DNA from: Algibacillus agarilyticus
GTDB taxonomy: Bacteria; Pseudomonadota; Gammaproteobacteria; Enterobacterales; Alteromonadaceae
Assembly (NCBI RefSeq): GCF_003286125.1
Contig: NZ_QMED01000004.1
Location: 62,001 to 126,000 of the forward strand
Reading direction: 5' to 3'
DNA: 64,000 nt
Shown: positions 8,648 through 17,486 of the stretch, piece after piece
How positions within the stretch are numbered: position 1 is the first letter of the stretch
Layout of the letters: each line of letters begins with the position of its first letter
Notes under the pieces: model-generated
What the model was told of the DNA's origin: nothing
Seen by the model: only the letters and a program-made list of their open reading frames with translations
Databases searched by the model: none
Translations under genes and position numbers: made by a program

Positions 8648-9343
8648 ATGAACAAACTAAATAGAATGGCGACTTACCCTACAACAACAAACAACAATAC
8701 AAAAACCATTTTACGCTCGCAATGGAATGCGCAAAGTACCAAACAAAATAAATTGGGCAAACAGCCATCATTATATTCAATAATATACAAACGCTACCCT
8801 AAACAAACCAAAATAGCCTTAGCTTCACTCGTTTTAATCACCATTTACTTTACCGGTTTAGGTAACGCAGTAGACGGCGTAATGCAAGTTGCAAATTTAG
8901 CGCAAACATCAACAAGTCAATCTCAAGCCCACTCACAAAACCAATCACAAACTCAAACAACAAACAAAACCACACAAGCCAATAATCAAACGCCACACAA
9001 AACGTTAATAGCCAAATCAGCCGCTAAACCAAGCCAAACAGCAATTAACAAACCGATCGATCCAAACATCACAAATATTAATCAATATTTTAAACAAAAA
9101 TTTAGAGGTGGCGATTGGTACTACCAAGGCATAGAAGCCATTGATGAAAAATTAAAGGTATATATTCAAATACCAAAACAAATGCGCTTAAGCGGATACG
9201 AAACATCAAACTACATACAGCTTGCTTTATGCCCAAGCCAACACCAGTCAAAAACATTTAAAACATTAAAAAACAACCAACTTGAGATACATTTATATTC
9301 AACGCTTAAATCACAATCGGTTTCAGCCCTATGTAAAGTGTAA
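8648..9343 (+). CDS. Unknown single-span membrane protein with Q/T/S-rich linker
   Basis: 231 residues from the ATG at 8648, chosen because AGGGA lies about 9 nt upstream; an in-frame ATG at 8603 lacks such a site. A Lys/Asn-rich cytoplasmic N-terminus is followed by one membrane span (TKIALASLVLITIYFTGLGN, around residue 60). Then comes a 45-residue low-complexity linker rich in Gln, Thr and Ser, and a C-terminal domain of about 90 residues containing RGGDWYYQGIEAID and two cysteines (LCPSQ, LCKV) that could form a disulfide outside the membrane. It sits directly upstream of ssrA. I do not recognise the family. Confidence 0.65.
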   Translation: MNKLNRMATYPTTTNNNTKTILRSQWNAQSTKQNKLGKQPSLYSIIYKRYPKQTKIALASLVLITIYFTGLGNAVDGVMQVANLAQTSTSQSQAHSQNQSQTQTTNKTTQANNQTPHKTLIAKSAAKPSQTAINKPIDPNITNINQYFKQKFRGGDWYYQGIEAIDEKLKVYIQIPKQMRLSGYETSNYIQLALCPSQHQSKTFKTLKNNQLEIHLYSTLKSQSVSALCKV

Positions 9344-9379
9344 AAAAACAGCAAACAAACCTTAATAACATAATAGTTG

Positions 9380-9408
9380 TTTACACACCGCTAAACGCGT
9401 AATAGAAT
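9380..9408 (+). promoter_or_regulatory. Sigma-70 promoter of tmRNA
   Basis: TTTACA (9380-9385), a 17-bp spacer and TAGAAT (9403-9408) form a good -35/-10 pair. The start would be about 40 nt before the mature tmRNA 5' end, leaving a leader for RNase P to remove. Confidence 0.6.
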
Positions 9409-9456
9409 CAACAAGCTAAGATTTTAAAACCAAATGAAGTTTGCATTCATTTGTTC

Positions 9457-9822
9457 GGGGCCGATTAGGATTCGACGAGGTATACAAAGTTTTAGGTGCA
9501 TGTCGAGGGGCGGTTTGCCTCGTAAAAAGCCGCAAAAAAATAGTCGCAAACGACGAAACTTACGCTCTAGCAGCTTAATAACCTGCTAATAGCACTTCTG
9601 CCCTAGCTTTCGCTTGTAAGACGGGGAATAACAGAAGTTCAAACCCAAACAAGATAGTGCGGATGCTCCAACCTGAGAGCTGAAACATGAAATTTAATTC
9701 AGGTTAGTTTATAACTGGCGTGTTCTTTCGCAGGTTATAGGCGAATGTAAAAAAGAACTAAACATGTAGTACCGACGATGGAGATATTTCGGACGGGGGT
9801 TCAAATCCCCCCGGCTCCACCA
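9457..9822 (+). ncRNA. ssrA: Transfer-messenger RNA (tmRNA)
   Basis: A one-piece tmRNA of about 366 nt. The 5' end starts GGGGCCGATTAGGATTCGAC and the 3' end closes the tRNA-like domain with GGGGGTTCAAATCCCCCC and GGCTCCACCA, with CCA encoded. The tag reading frame is at 9546-9575, giving ANDETYALAA followed by two consecutive UAA stops (9576-9581). With SmpB it rescues ribosomes stalled on broken mRNA and marks the product for proteolysis. The tag matches the usual gammaproteobacterial form, with an aspartate-glutamate core and the LAA degron. Confidence 0.97.
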
Positions 9823-9830
9823 ATTCAATA

Positions 9831-9860
9831 GGAAAAGACGCTTTTAGCGTCTTTTTTTAT
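9831..9860 (+). terminator. Terminator of tmRNA
   Basis: AAAAGACGC, a TTTTA loop and GCGTCTTTTTTT form a typical hairpin plus T tract just after the CCA end. Confidence 0.85.
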
Positions 9861-9954
9861 GCCTATAATTCAGTTAAATCAATGAATTAGCTATTTACCC
9901 TCCTTGTAGCATTTAGTTAAACAACGCAGATTTATATTTTTATTAACACTTTTA

Positions 9955-9989
9955 GTATTCCAAATTGATCGATAACTAGCTTGGAATAC
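9955..9989. promoter_or_regulatory. Inverted repeat upstream of small ORF
   Basis: GTATTCCAA (9955-9963) and TTGGAATAC (9981-9989) are perfect complements 17 bp apart, about 50 bp before the small gene. It could be a regulator site; no regulator can be named. Confidence 0.35.
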
Positions 9990-10039
9990 CAAAACATTAT
10001 GAACACCATTAATAATTCAGCTTCACCAAGGAATTGAAT

Positions 10040-10210
10040 ATGTCAGAAAAGAAAATTAAGTTTGAATTCGAAAAAGAAAATAAAAACAGCATTCGATACA
10101 AAGAAGTCACAGAGAACGAAATGCCGCCCATCATCGGTTCAATTTATGTGCAAAAATGGTATGCCAACAACAGCAAAAATATTGAAATAACGATCAGTAA
10201 AAAAGATTAA
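10040..10210 (+). CDS. Small highly charged protein (56 aa), unknown
   Basis: ATG at 10040 with AAGGA 6-10 nt upstream; it ends at TAA 10208-10210, one base short of the end of the convergent dndA. The 56-residue product starts MSEKKIKFEFEKENKNSIRY and continues with an alternating, beta-rich pattern (IIGSIYVQKWYANNSKNIEIT). There are no cysteines or membrane spans. The good ribosome site and the compact fit between ssrA and dndA support a real gene. Whether it belongs to the core chromosome next to ssrA or to the Dnd island cannot be told. Confidence 0.55.
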   Translation: MSEKKIKFEFEKENKNSIRYKEVTENEMPPIIGSIYVQKWYANNSKNIEITISKKD

Positions 10211-10211
10211 G

Positions 10212-11339
10212 TTATAATTTTAATTGGGTAAGTTTGGATACAATCAAATCTAAAGGTAGCTCTGCTGTCATATGGCTCCAAGACATTCTTATTGCGCCAT
10301 TAATTCGATCTTCGTCCAACCCCATTGCAGATAAAACATGCGACTGTTTGTAGCTAGTTGAAGTGCATGCTGAGCCGTTAGAAACAGCCGCTATTCCTTT
10401 AAACATAACCATAGCAGCTTCAGAATTAACCCCCGAAATAGAGAAGTTCAAAACGTAAGGCGATGAATTATCACCATTTAAAGTAGCACCTAACGGTTTA
10501 ATTTTATCAATTAAATTTGCCTTTAATTTTTGAGCATGTTTCTGCCATTCTTCATTATCTGTTAGTGCTATTTCACAAGCTAAGCCGAAACCTGCGATAA
10601 TTGGTACAGCTAATGTTCCAGGGCGTAGTCCTTTTTCTTGACCGCCACCAAAGAATATCGGCTTTAACGGAGGTTTAATGAAACCTCGCTTACGCATAAT
10701 TAATGCGCCAACGCCTTTAGGTGCATAAACTTTATGCCCGCTAGCACTAATAAGATCGATTCGTTTATTAACGAGATCCCCTGTCAACTTTGCAAAACTC
10801 TGTGCTGCATCAACATGAAAATATGCTTCGCTATCAACGAGAATTGAACAAATATCTTCTAGCGGCTGAATACTGCCGGTTTCATTATTTACATGCATTA
10901 TAGAAACTAATAATGTGTCATCGCGTAAAGACGATTTAAGCTCCTCTAGATCAATTAAACCATTTTCGTTTACATTTAAATAAGTAACATCAAACCCTTT
11001 ACCTTCAAGATAAGAGATAGGTTCTAAAACCGCTTTGTGTTCAATTTTAGTGGTAATTATGTGTTTGTTATTTTCTTGTAATCCAAAGTTTTCAAGACCT
11101 AATATTGCAATATTATTGCTTTCAGTTGCACCGCTAGTAAAAATAACTTCTGATTTATCTGCATCTACAACAGCAGATACTTGAGCTCTCGCCTTTTCAG
11201 TTACTTGTTTAGCCTTAATACCAAACTCATGTGTACGGCTACCCGCATTTCCATACTCTTCAACCATTAAGTTATACACTAAATCAGCCACTGGTTTTAA
11301 AACTCGAGTGGTTGCATTTGAGTCAAGATAGATTGTCAT
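10212..11339 (-). CDS. dndA: Cysteine desulfurase of the DNA phosphorothioation system
   Basis: 375 residues, a class-V aminotransferase fold of NifS/IscS type. The PLP lysine lies in SASGHKVYAPKG (near residue 203) and the catalytic cysteine in SNGSACTSTSYK (near residue 325). DndA takes sulfur from cysteine as a persulfide and supplies DndC, which with DndD and DndE places sulfur in the DNA backbone. It is divergent from dndBCDE across a 123-bp control region, as in many dnd loci. No other isc-type genes are adjacent, so a dedicated Dnd role is far more likely than Fe-S housekeeping. Confidence 0.93.
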   Translation of the reverse strand: MTIYLDSNATTRVLKPVADLVYNLMVEEYGNAGSRTHEFGIKAKQVTEKARAQVSAVVDADKSEVIFTSGATESNNIAILGLENFGLQENNKHIITTKIEHKAVLEPISYLEGKGFDVTYLNVNENGLIDLEELKSSLRDDTLLVSIMHVNNETGSIQPLEDICSILVDSEAYFHVDAAQSFAKLTGDLVNKRIDLISASGHKVYAPKGVGALIMRKRGFIKPPLKPIFFGGGQEKGLRPGTLAVPIIAGFGLACEIALTDNEEWQKHAQKLKANLIDKIKPLGATLNGDNSSPYVLNFSISGVNSEAAMVMFKGIAAVSNGSACTSTSYKQSHVLSAMGLDEDRINGAIRMSWSHMTAELPLDLIVSKLTQLKL

Positions 11340-11408
11340 TTAAAAATACCAATAGAAAATAGCTAAATGAAAGACATTATAAGGATAATTATGTATGATG
11401 CGCGCAAA

Positions 11409-11443
11409 TGTTCGTACGAACAAATAAAAAATTTACGAACAAA
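11409..11443. promoter_or_regulatory. Candidate operator between dndA and dndB
   Basis: TGTTCGTACGAACA (11409-11422) is a perfect 14-bp palindrome. Its right half is part of TACGAACAAA (11415-11424), which recurs in direct orientation at 11434-11443, 19 bp on. DndB is known as a repressor of dnd operons, so this is the likely binding region; the match is inferred from position and symmetry. Confidence 0.6.
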
Positions 11444-11462
11444 GTATATTAAGTAAAAAACT

Positions 11463-12554
11463 ATGAACTCAATAATCTCAGGCACTTCCTTCCCCGCGAT
11501 CAAGGGGATACAAGCAAATTCTGAATATTTTACCGTAATGTGCCCGTTAAAACGACTATCAAAAATATTTACAACTGACGAATCACAATTTTCAGTAGAT
11601 AAGCGCGCACAACGTTTAATCAATGAAGCTCGAATTCCCGATATTGCAAATTATATCTTAGAGCAAAGAGAAAAATATGTGTTTTCTTCAATCACAGCGT
11701 GTATAGATGGAAGTTGTGAATTTATTTCAATTGGAAATACTAAACATGAGCAGCGAATTGGTACACTAATCATTGACGAAGATGCTGAAATTTATATCAC
11801 CGATGGGCAACACCGTAATGCAGCTATTTTAGAAGCTTTAAAAGAAGACCCATCTTTAGCAGATGAAACAATCTCCGTTGTATTTTTTGCCAACAAAACG
11901 TTAGATGAAAGACAAAGAATATTTAAAGACCTAAATTATTACTCAGTAAAAACAGATGGCTCATTAAGTATTACCTATGATGACAAGCCTGACGCTATTG
12001 TATCTAAAACGATTATCCTTAATAGTCCTCGATTAACAAAGCTAGTGCATATGGAAAATAGTAACTTAGGTGCTCGATCTAAGAAGCTAATCAGCCACAG
12101 TGCTGTCAATAGAGCGACAAAGTTATTATGCGGCACTATTAATTATGATAATCATAAAAAACTAATTCCTGTTGCTGCAGATTATTGGGAACAAGTAGTG
12201 AAAAATATTCCAGCTTGGTTGTTAGTTTGCCAAGATGAAGTTTCTGGCGGTGAGCTAAGAGATGAATCTATTCACGCTCATTCTGTAACATTTCAAGCTT
12301 TAGGCATTGTAGGGCGCTATCTTTTAGCACATGATCAGCACTGGAAAAAAACACTCAAAGCGTTGAAAAAAATAGATTGGAGTAGAACAAATAAAAGTTG
12401 GGAAGGACGGTGTGTTATTAATGGCGGCATGCATAACAACTCTAAAGCAGCACAATTAACCGCTATTAAAATTAAACAGTTAATTGGTTCTCAATTAACT
12501 GATAAAGAATTATCAATGGAAAATAAATTTATAGAGGCAAGAAATGAGTTCTGA
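11463..12554 (+). CDS. dndB: DndB, DGQHR-domain regulator of DNA phosphorothioation
   Basis: 363 residues with the family signature YITDGQHRNAAI (DGQHR near residues 115-119) that defines DndB and the wider DGQHR/ParB-like group, and a following VVFFANKTLDERQRIFKDLN segment. DndB is not needed for sulfur incorporation but represses the dnd operon and modulates modification density. It is the first gene of the dndBCDE operon and overlaps dndC by 11 bp. The palindrome 40-55 bp upstream is its probable target. Confidence 0.93.
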   Translation: MNSIISGTSFPAIKGIQANSEYFTVMCPLKRLSKIFTTDESQFSVDKRAQRLINEARIPDIANYILEQREKYVFSSITACIDGSCEFISIGNTKHEQRIGTLIIDEDAEIYITDGQHRNAAILEALKEDPSLADETISVVFFANKTLDERQRIFKDLNYYSVKTDGSLSITYDDKPDAIVSKTIILNSPRLTKLVHMENSNLGARSKKLISHSAVNRATKLLCGTINYDNHKKLIPVAADYWEQVVKNIPAWLLVCQDEVSGGELRDESIHAHSVTFQALGIVGRYLLAHDQHWKKTLKALKKIDWSRTNKSWEGRCVINGGMHNNSKAAQLTAIKIKQLIGSQLTDKELSMENKFIEARNEF

Positions 12555-14211
12555 TCCAGTTTTACAGAACAACTCTGCATTTACCCAGAAAGGGGTAAAA
12601 GAAGTCCTTCGAGAATCAATAGAACATGTCAAAACTCTTTATAAAAGTGATCAAATTCCATGGGTAATTGGTTATAGCGGTGGTAAAGATTCAACAGCTA
12701 TATTGCAGCTTATTTGGTATGCATTACAAGAGCTAAAAGAAGAAGGTGAATGTAAGAAAAAAGTACATGTAATTAGTACTGACACCTTAGTCGAAAACCC
12801 TATTGTTGCAATGTGGGTAGGTAAATCTTTAAGTAAAATGAAAGAGCAAGCGGATGCGCAAGGCTTACCTATTACACCACACCGTTTAACCCCAGAAGTT
12901 AAAGACAGGTTTTGGGTCAATCTTATAGGTAAAGGGTACCCAGCACCTCGTTATAAATTTCGTTGGTGTACCGATAGATTAAAAATATCTCCTTCTAATA
13001 CCTTTATTCAAAACATGGCGAACAAAAGTGGTGAAGCTATTTTAGTACTTGGCACTAGAAAGGCTGAAAGTACAGCTCGTGCAGCTAGTATGGATAGATT
13101 TGAAAGCTCTGAAACAAATACTCGTAAAGCCCAAGGCTTAACCGAAAATGATTCTCTTGATCGCGTCTGGGTTTACACGCCAATTGCCAACTGGAGTAAT
13201 GATGATGTATGGGTATACCTAAACAGTGTAAAAAACCCTTGGGGCTTTCCAAATCACGACTTAATGGGTATGTACCAAGGCGCTACCGAAGGTGGTGAAT
13301 GCCCTTTAGTTGTTGATAAGAGTACACAAAGTTGTGGTGACAGCCGTTTTGGTTGCTACGTATGTACAATGGTATCTGAAGATAAATCAATGAACGCCAT
13401 GATAGCCAATGACGAAGAAAAAGAGTGGATGTATCCGCTTGTTTCACTTCGTAACGAAATTGAAGTTAATGATGCTAATAGAGCCAAGAAAATAGAGAAG
13501 CTTAAGCGAGATAAAGCTAATCGTGACTTCAGACGGATGAAAGGCAACTTAACGGTTCATGTTTCAAAACACGGCGCAGATTTAGTACCTGGACCTTATA
13601 TACAGTCATTTCGAGAATATTTGCTAGCTAAAGTATTAGAAGCGCAGGTTGCTGTGCAAGAATTAGGGCCTGAAGAAGTAAAAGATTTAGAGCTACTTAC
13701 CTTAGAAGATTTAGAAGAAATTCGCCGAATTTGGCTTGAAGATAAACATGAAGCTGAAGATAGCGTTCCGCGAATTTACGAAAAAGCACTCAATAAAACA
13801 TATCCGGGTAAAAAACGTGCTCACCACCCTATTTTGAATATAGATGTATTAGAAAAATTAAAAGCGCATTGCAAAGAGCAAGGCGATGTAGATGGGTTGC
13901 TTTATCAGCAAATGCGCTCTGTTATGTCAATTGCAAACAAGCACCGTAATCAATTACGCAGAGCAAACTTGGCCGAAGAGCTAAACAAAAGCTTAGACAC
14001 AGGGGCATTCAATACTTTATTTGAAGCAAAACAGTTTGCGTTAGAGCGAGAGCGCCACCGTTTACAAATACATTTAAATAATACTCCCAATCTTGACGAT
14101 GAAGAGAAGCAAGCAATTGAAGAAAAAATACTAATGGTAACTAAGTCTATTAAAGAAGAAGGCTATAGCTCATTACTTATTGAGTCAGAGGAAATAAGTG
14201 ATGATTATTAA
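12544..14211 (+). CDS. dndC: DndC, PAPS-reductase-like ATP pyrophosphatase
   Basis: 555 residues. The PP-loop is GYSGGKDSTAILQL near residues 42-55, and the [4Fe-4S] ligands are a conserved cysteine set at C253, C264, C271 and C274 (GECPLVV...QSCGDSRFGCYVCTMV). The N-terminal ~330 residues are the catalytic PAPS-reductase-like domain and the rest is helical. DndC activates the DNA backbone with ATP and receives sulfur from DndA. It overlaps dndB by 11 bp and dndD by 11 bp, so it is translationally coupled in the operon. Confidence 0.95.
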   Translation: MSSDPVLQNNSAFTQKGVKEVLRESIEHVKTLYKSDQIPWVIGYSGGKDSTAILQLIWYALQELKEEGECKKKVHVISTDTLVENPIVAMWVGKSLSKMKEQADAQGLPITPHRLTPEVKDRFWVNLIGKGYPAPRYKFRWCTDRLKISPSNTFIQNMANKSGEAILVLGTRKAESTARAASMDRFESSETNTRKAQGLTENDSLDRVWVYTPIANWSNDDVWVYLNSVKNPWGFPNHDLMGMYQGATEGGECPLVVDKSTQSCGDSRFGCYVCTMVSEDKSMNAMIANDEEKEWMYPLVSLRNEIEVNDANRAKKIEKLKRDKANRDFRRMKGNLTVHVSKHGADLVPGPYIQSFREYLLAKVLEAQVAVQELGPEEVKDLELLTLEDLEEIRRIWLEDKHEAEDSVPRIYEKALNKTYPGKKRAHHPILNIDVLEKLKAHCKEQGDVDGLLYQQMRSVMSIANKHRNQLRRANLAEELNKSLDTGAFNTLFEAKQFALERERHRLQIHLNNTPNLDDEEKQAIEEKILMVTKSIKEEGYSSLLIESEEISDDY

Positions 14212-16156
14212 GCAGTTAACAATTGAAAATTTTGGTATATATAAAGGTTTTCATGAAATAGATTTAAGTACAACAACAGACAAGCCCATCGTGTTATTTG
14301 GTGGTTTAAATGGTGGCGGAAAAACGACTTTTTTAGATGCTCTTCAATTAGTTTTGTATGGTAAGCATGCTAAATGTTCAAACCGCGGGATAGAAGCTTT
14401 TAGTACGTATTTAGCCAACACCAAAAATCGATATGCGAAGGAAGATGAACAAGTAGAGTTATCAATAACATTTACCCATTCAACAGATACTGAAGTAAAA
14501 GAGTTTAAAGTAATACGATCATGGAAAGTCACAGCAGAAACACGTGACAAGGTAAAAGTATTTTGTGACGGTGAAGAAAACCGACATTTAAGTCAATATT
14601 GGGATGAGTTTGTTAATGAATTTATTCCACTTTCACTCTCTGATTTGTTTTTCTTCGATGGTGAAAAAATTGAAAACTTAGCAAACCCAGATAGAAGTTC
14701 AGAGCTTATTCGTACAGGCATAGAGAACTTATTAGGATTAGATTTGCTTAGCCAATTACAAATTGATTTAGGTAACGTAGAGCGAAAGCGAAAAAGTTCC
14801 AATGTTGATGATAGTGTTATGAAAAAAATAACACTGTGTGAAACAGAGATCAGTGAACAAAACAGTATTGTCCATGATTTAAGAACTGACATAGCAACTC
14901 TTGATAAAACCGCTAGTGAATATAATTTAAATATTAACAAATCACGCCAAAAAGTGAGAAATGCCGGTGCTCACTTAATTGAAGAGCGTGACGCTATTAA
15001 ATTTGAGCTTGGCTCTATTGAGCAAAAGCTAAAAGCGAATCAAATTAACCGCGTTAAATTAGATGCAGGTTGTGGTCCCCTAGCTTTAGTAAGCGAATTA
15101 ATTGCGCAGACTAAAAAGCAAATGACTCTTGAAAAACAAGCTACCCAAGCAAAAGTTATTGATGAAGCTATTAGTGAATACGAGCAAGTTATAAAAACTT
15201 CACTTACTGACGTTGGAGTTGATAATCACGCTCTTAGTAAGATAGAAGAAACAATGAAAAGCTTGGCAGATAACCGCCAAAAACTTGCGGAAACAGAATG
15301 CTATATAAATTTAGATAGCGTTATGTTTAACGGTTTAGATGAAAAGCTAGTAAATGATTCAAGTGAACGTAAGCAGTTAGCTAAAGAGCGGGATGAATTA
15401 TTAAAAGCGCAAACGTTATTTAATAAAAAGCTAGAAAGCATTCCTGATTATGAAACAGTTCAGCATCTGTTAAACGAACTTGCAGAATATGAAGCAATGT
15501 TTAAAAACACTCAGGTATTAAGAAAGCAAAAACAAGAAGTGTTAAATCAAGCCATAGCTAAATTAGACGTACTTAACCAACGTTATTCAAATTTATTAAC
15601 GCAACAAAGTAAAGACACCTTTGAGCAAAAAAGAGCAGTACAAGTAGCTGACCATATTGGGAAGCTTAAAAGTACCATGCAGAGTTTTGCTGAAAAATTA
15701 GTGATTGAAAATGTTGAATACCTACAAACTCATATCAGCAAAAAATTTCATGCGCTATCACGTAAAGAAAAGCTAATTAACGGCATTACTATTTGCCCCT
15801 CTAGCTTTGAATTAACGTTACAAGATAATAACGATAAAGCAATGTCGCCAAGACGGTTATCAGCAGGCGAGCGCCAATTATTGGCAATCGCTGTTTTATG
15901 GGGATTAGCTGAGGCTTCAGGTAAAGAAATTCCAACTGTTATAGATACGCCGTTAGGGCGTTTAGATGGTAAGCATCGTAATAAGTTGATTAACAACTAC
16001 TTCCCTAATGCTAGCCAGCAAGTGATTTTGTTATCTACCGATGAAGAAATTAACGGACAATATTACGAACAGCTAAGCCCTGCTATCTGCCGTGAATACC
16101 ATATTCAATATAATGAACAACAGCAAAGCTCAGCTTTCACTAAGGGATACTTCTAA
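14201..16156 (+). CDS. dndD: DndD, SMC/Rad50-like ATPase
   Basis: 651 residues from the ATG at 14201. GAGG lies 9-10 nt upstream, and the GTG three bases earlier is less likely. Walker A is GGLNGGGKTTFLDALQLVLYG near residue 36. Two long coiled-coil arms occupy the middle, and the C-terminal ATPase half carries the signature LSAGERQLLAIAVLWGLA and Walker B/D-loop TVIDTPLGRLD. DndD provides ATPase and nicking or strand-opening activity for sulfur insertion. The gene overlaps both neighbours; its stop overlaps the dndE ATG (TAATG). Confidence 0.94.
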   Translation: MIIKQLTIENFGIYKGFHEIDLSTTTDKPIVLFGGLNGGGKTTFLDALQLVLYGKHAKCSNRGIEAFSTYLANTKNRYAKEDEQVELSITFTHSTDTEVKEFKVIRSWKVTAETRDKVKVFCDGEENRHLSQYWDEFVNEFIPLSLSDLFFFDGEKIENLANPDRSSELIRTGIENLLGLDLLSQLQIDLGNVERKRKSSNVDDSVMKKITLCETEISEQNSIVHDLRTDIATLDKTASEYNLNINKSRQKVRNAGAHLIEERDAIKFELGSIEQKLKANQINRVKLDAGCGPLALVSELIAQTKKQMTLEKQATQAKVIDEAISEYEQVIKTSLTDVGVDNHALSKIEETMKSLADNRQKLAETECYINLDSVMFNGLDEKLVNDSSERKQLAKERDELLKAQTLFNKKLESIPDYETVQHLLNELAEYEAMFKNTQVLRKQKQEVLNQAIAKLDVLNQRYSNLLTQQSKDTFEQKRAVQVADHIGKLKSTMQSFAEKLVIENVEYLQTHISKKFHALSRKEKLINGITICPSSFELTLQDNNDKAMSPRRLSAGERQLLAIAVLWGLAEASGKEIPTVIDTPLGRLDGKHRNKLINNYFPNASQQVILLSTDEEINGQYYEQLSPAICREYHIQYNEQQQSSAFTKGYF

Positions 16157-16497
16157 TGGAACTTACGATTGAGACTATTCGTCTTTCTGAAAAGCAAAAG
16201 CAACAATTAACCACCTTAAAACGCAAAACCGGTATCGAAAACTGGAACGTTTTATGTCGCTGGGCTTTGTGTATGTCATTAGCTGAAGAAACATCACCTG
16301 CATATGAAGATATCCCTTCAAACAGTAATGTTGAAATGAGCTGGAAAGTCTTTTCAGGGGAGTATTCTGAGGTATATTTGGCGATATTACGTGAAACTTA
16401 TCAAAAGCAAAAAGCACACCTAATTGGTGTGCCTTTTTCTGATTTTTTTAAGTTACATTTGAATAGAGGAATAAGCTTCTATTTACAACATAACTAA
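16156..16497 (+). CDS. dndE: DndE, small DNA-binding subunit
   Basis: 113 residues, in line with DndE proteins. The start ELTIETIRLSEKQKQQLTTLKRKTGIENWNVLCRWALCMSL is the typical DndE core with a conserved lysine-rich stretch. The ending (FFKLHLNRGISFYLQHN) is typical too. DndE binds nicked DNA and is required for modification. It is the last gene of dndBCDE; its stop overlaps the stop of the convergent gene by 2-3 bp. An inverted repeat with T tracts on both sides lies inside the coding sequence at 16410-16438, about 60 nt before the stop. Confidence 0.92.
   Translation: MELTIETIRLSEKQKQQLTTLKRKTGIENWNVLCRWALCMSLAEETSPAYEDIPSNSNVEMSWKVFSGEYSEVYLAILRETYQKQKAHLIGVPFSDFFKLHLNRGISFYLQHN
16410..16438. 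terminator. Bidirectional terminator embedded in dndE
   Basis: GCACACC (16414-16420), loop TAATT and GGTGTGC (16426-16432) form a perfect stem flanked by AAAA on the left and CTTTTT on the right, so it reads as a terminator on both strands. It lies inside the dndE coding sequence and 66 bp beyond the stop of the convergent operon. On the minus strand it is ideally placed as a terminator; on the plus strand it would have to be masked by translating ribosomes. Confidence 0.65.
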
Positions 16498-17483
16498 GCC
16501 AGTTCCGAATCCGTAAAAATAGGTAAATATTTATATATTTTTGAGAATTGTTCTATATCACTTGGAGGAATAATTTTCTCAAGCTCTTTTTTTCTACCTT
16601 TTCGTCCTTTAGGCATTATTTCTAGTAATGCCTTAACTTCTTTTAAAGTTAAGTTAGGTACTTCGATAATATATGGAACCTCGTTATCCCGGTAAAAATC
16701 AAATGATTTAAGGTTAGATTGTTCTAGCTTTTCTGCCTCTTCAAGTGTTGTGTAAAATGTAAAGCCGACGGTAGACATTTCACAACCATCTTGATAATTG
16801 AAGTTTACTAATTGCTTTAATTTAACTTTTTCTGCTAAGCCTCTATTTTTCACTTCAAGTCGCTTTTCAATACAATTAACAATCAACATTCTGAGCAGGC
16901 TAGAATAATTTTCCCATTTACTTAATCCTCGAAGTTCTAAATCATGAGGAATATAACTTTCACCATGAACTTTCTTGATATAGGCATTCAGTCTACCTAT
17001 TTGAGTTCCAATTTCAGGAAATTCTATTTCTAATTCAGCTGGTTTAGGAGGTCGGCTATTGTAGCTAACAAATAAAACACTACCTGACTCCAACTCTCCA
17101 GATAAAGTAACAATATCACCCAAACAATATTCTTCTAATAATCCGTCATAATCAAGCCAAACAATTGACCGGTTCTTATCTAGCTCAATCTCCGGTAAAA
17201 TATTAGTCGACATACCATATTTCATATCAATACAATTTAAGGGCTTGTTAAAGTCATATTTGGGTTTATTTCCTATATCTCCTTCTATACTGATTAATTT
17301 ATCAATATGTAAATATTTATGAACCATAAGAAAGTCTGTAAAATACTTAGATCCAAAGCCAACATATGTATAATCATTGGTAGGGAAACCTGCTGAGAAT
17401 CGAATGAGTAGATCCCTTAACATTTTCCTTTCGATATTTTTAGCGACTCTAGTTGAATAGTTGATTTTTTTTGAGCTATTCAT
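16494..17483 (-). CDS. Rossmann/methyltransferase-like protein at the end of the dpt operon
   Basis: 329 residues, soluble. After a basic N-terminus (STRVAKNIERKMLRDLLIRFS) it shows a Rossmann-like series: YTYVGFGSKYFTDF as a possible SAM-binding glycine loop, LISIEGD as the acidic end of strand 2, and SIVWLDYDG as a motif-IV-like strand. The C-terminal half is helical and ends in a basic KGRKGRKKELEK patch. This resembles proteins loosely annotated as O-methyltransferases; activity is not shown. It starts 3 bp after the GHKL ATPase gene, so the two are one transcriptional unit with dptFGH. A role in defence or in regulating restriction is inferred from context. It ends tail to tail with dndE. 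Confidence 0.75.
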   Translation of the reverse strand: MNSSKKINYSTRVAKNIERKMLRDLLIRFSAGFPTNDYTYVGFGSKYFTDFLMVHKYLHIDKLISIEGDIGNKPKYDFNKPLNCIDMKYGMSTNILPEIELDKNRSIVWLDYDGLLEEYCLGDIVTLSGELESGSVLFVSYNSRPPKPAELEIEFPEIGTQIGRLNAYIKKVHGESYIPHDLELRGLSKWENYSSLLRMLIVNCIEKRLEVKNRGLAEKVKLKQLVNFNYQDGCEMSTVGFTFYTTLEEAEKLEQSNLKSFDFYRDNEVPYIIEVPNLTLKEVKALLEIMPKGRKGRKKELEKIIPPSDIEQFSKIYKYLPIFTDSELA

Positions 17484-17486
17484 ACA

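Noticed and set aside
10212-11339. dndA as the housekeeping IscS
   Set aside because: There is no iscR/iscU/hscBA neighbour, and it is divergent from dndBCDE across a shared promoter region.
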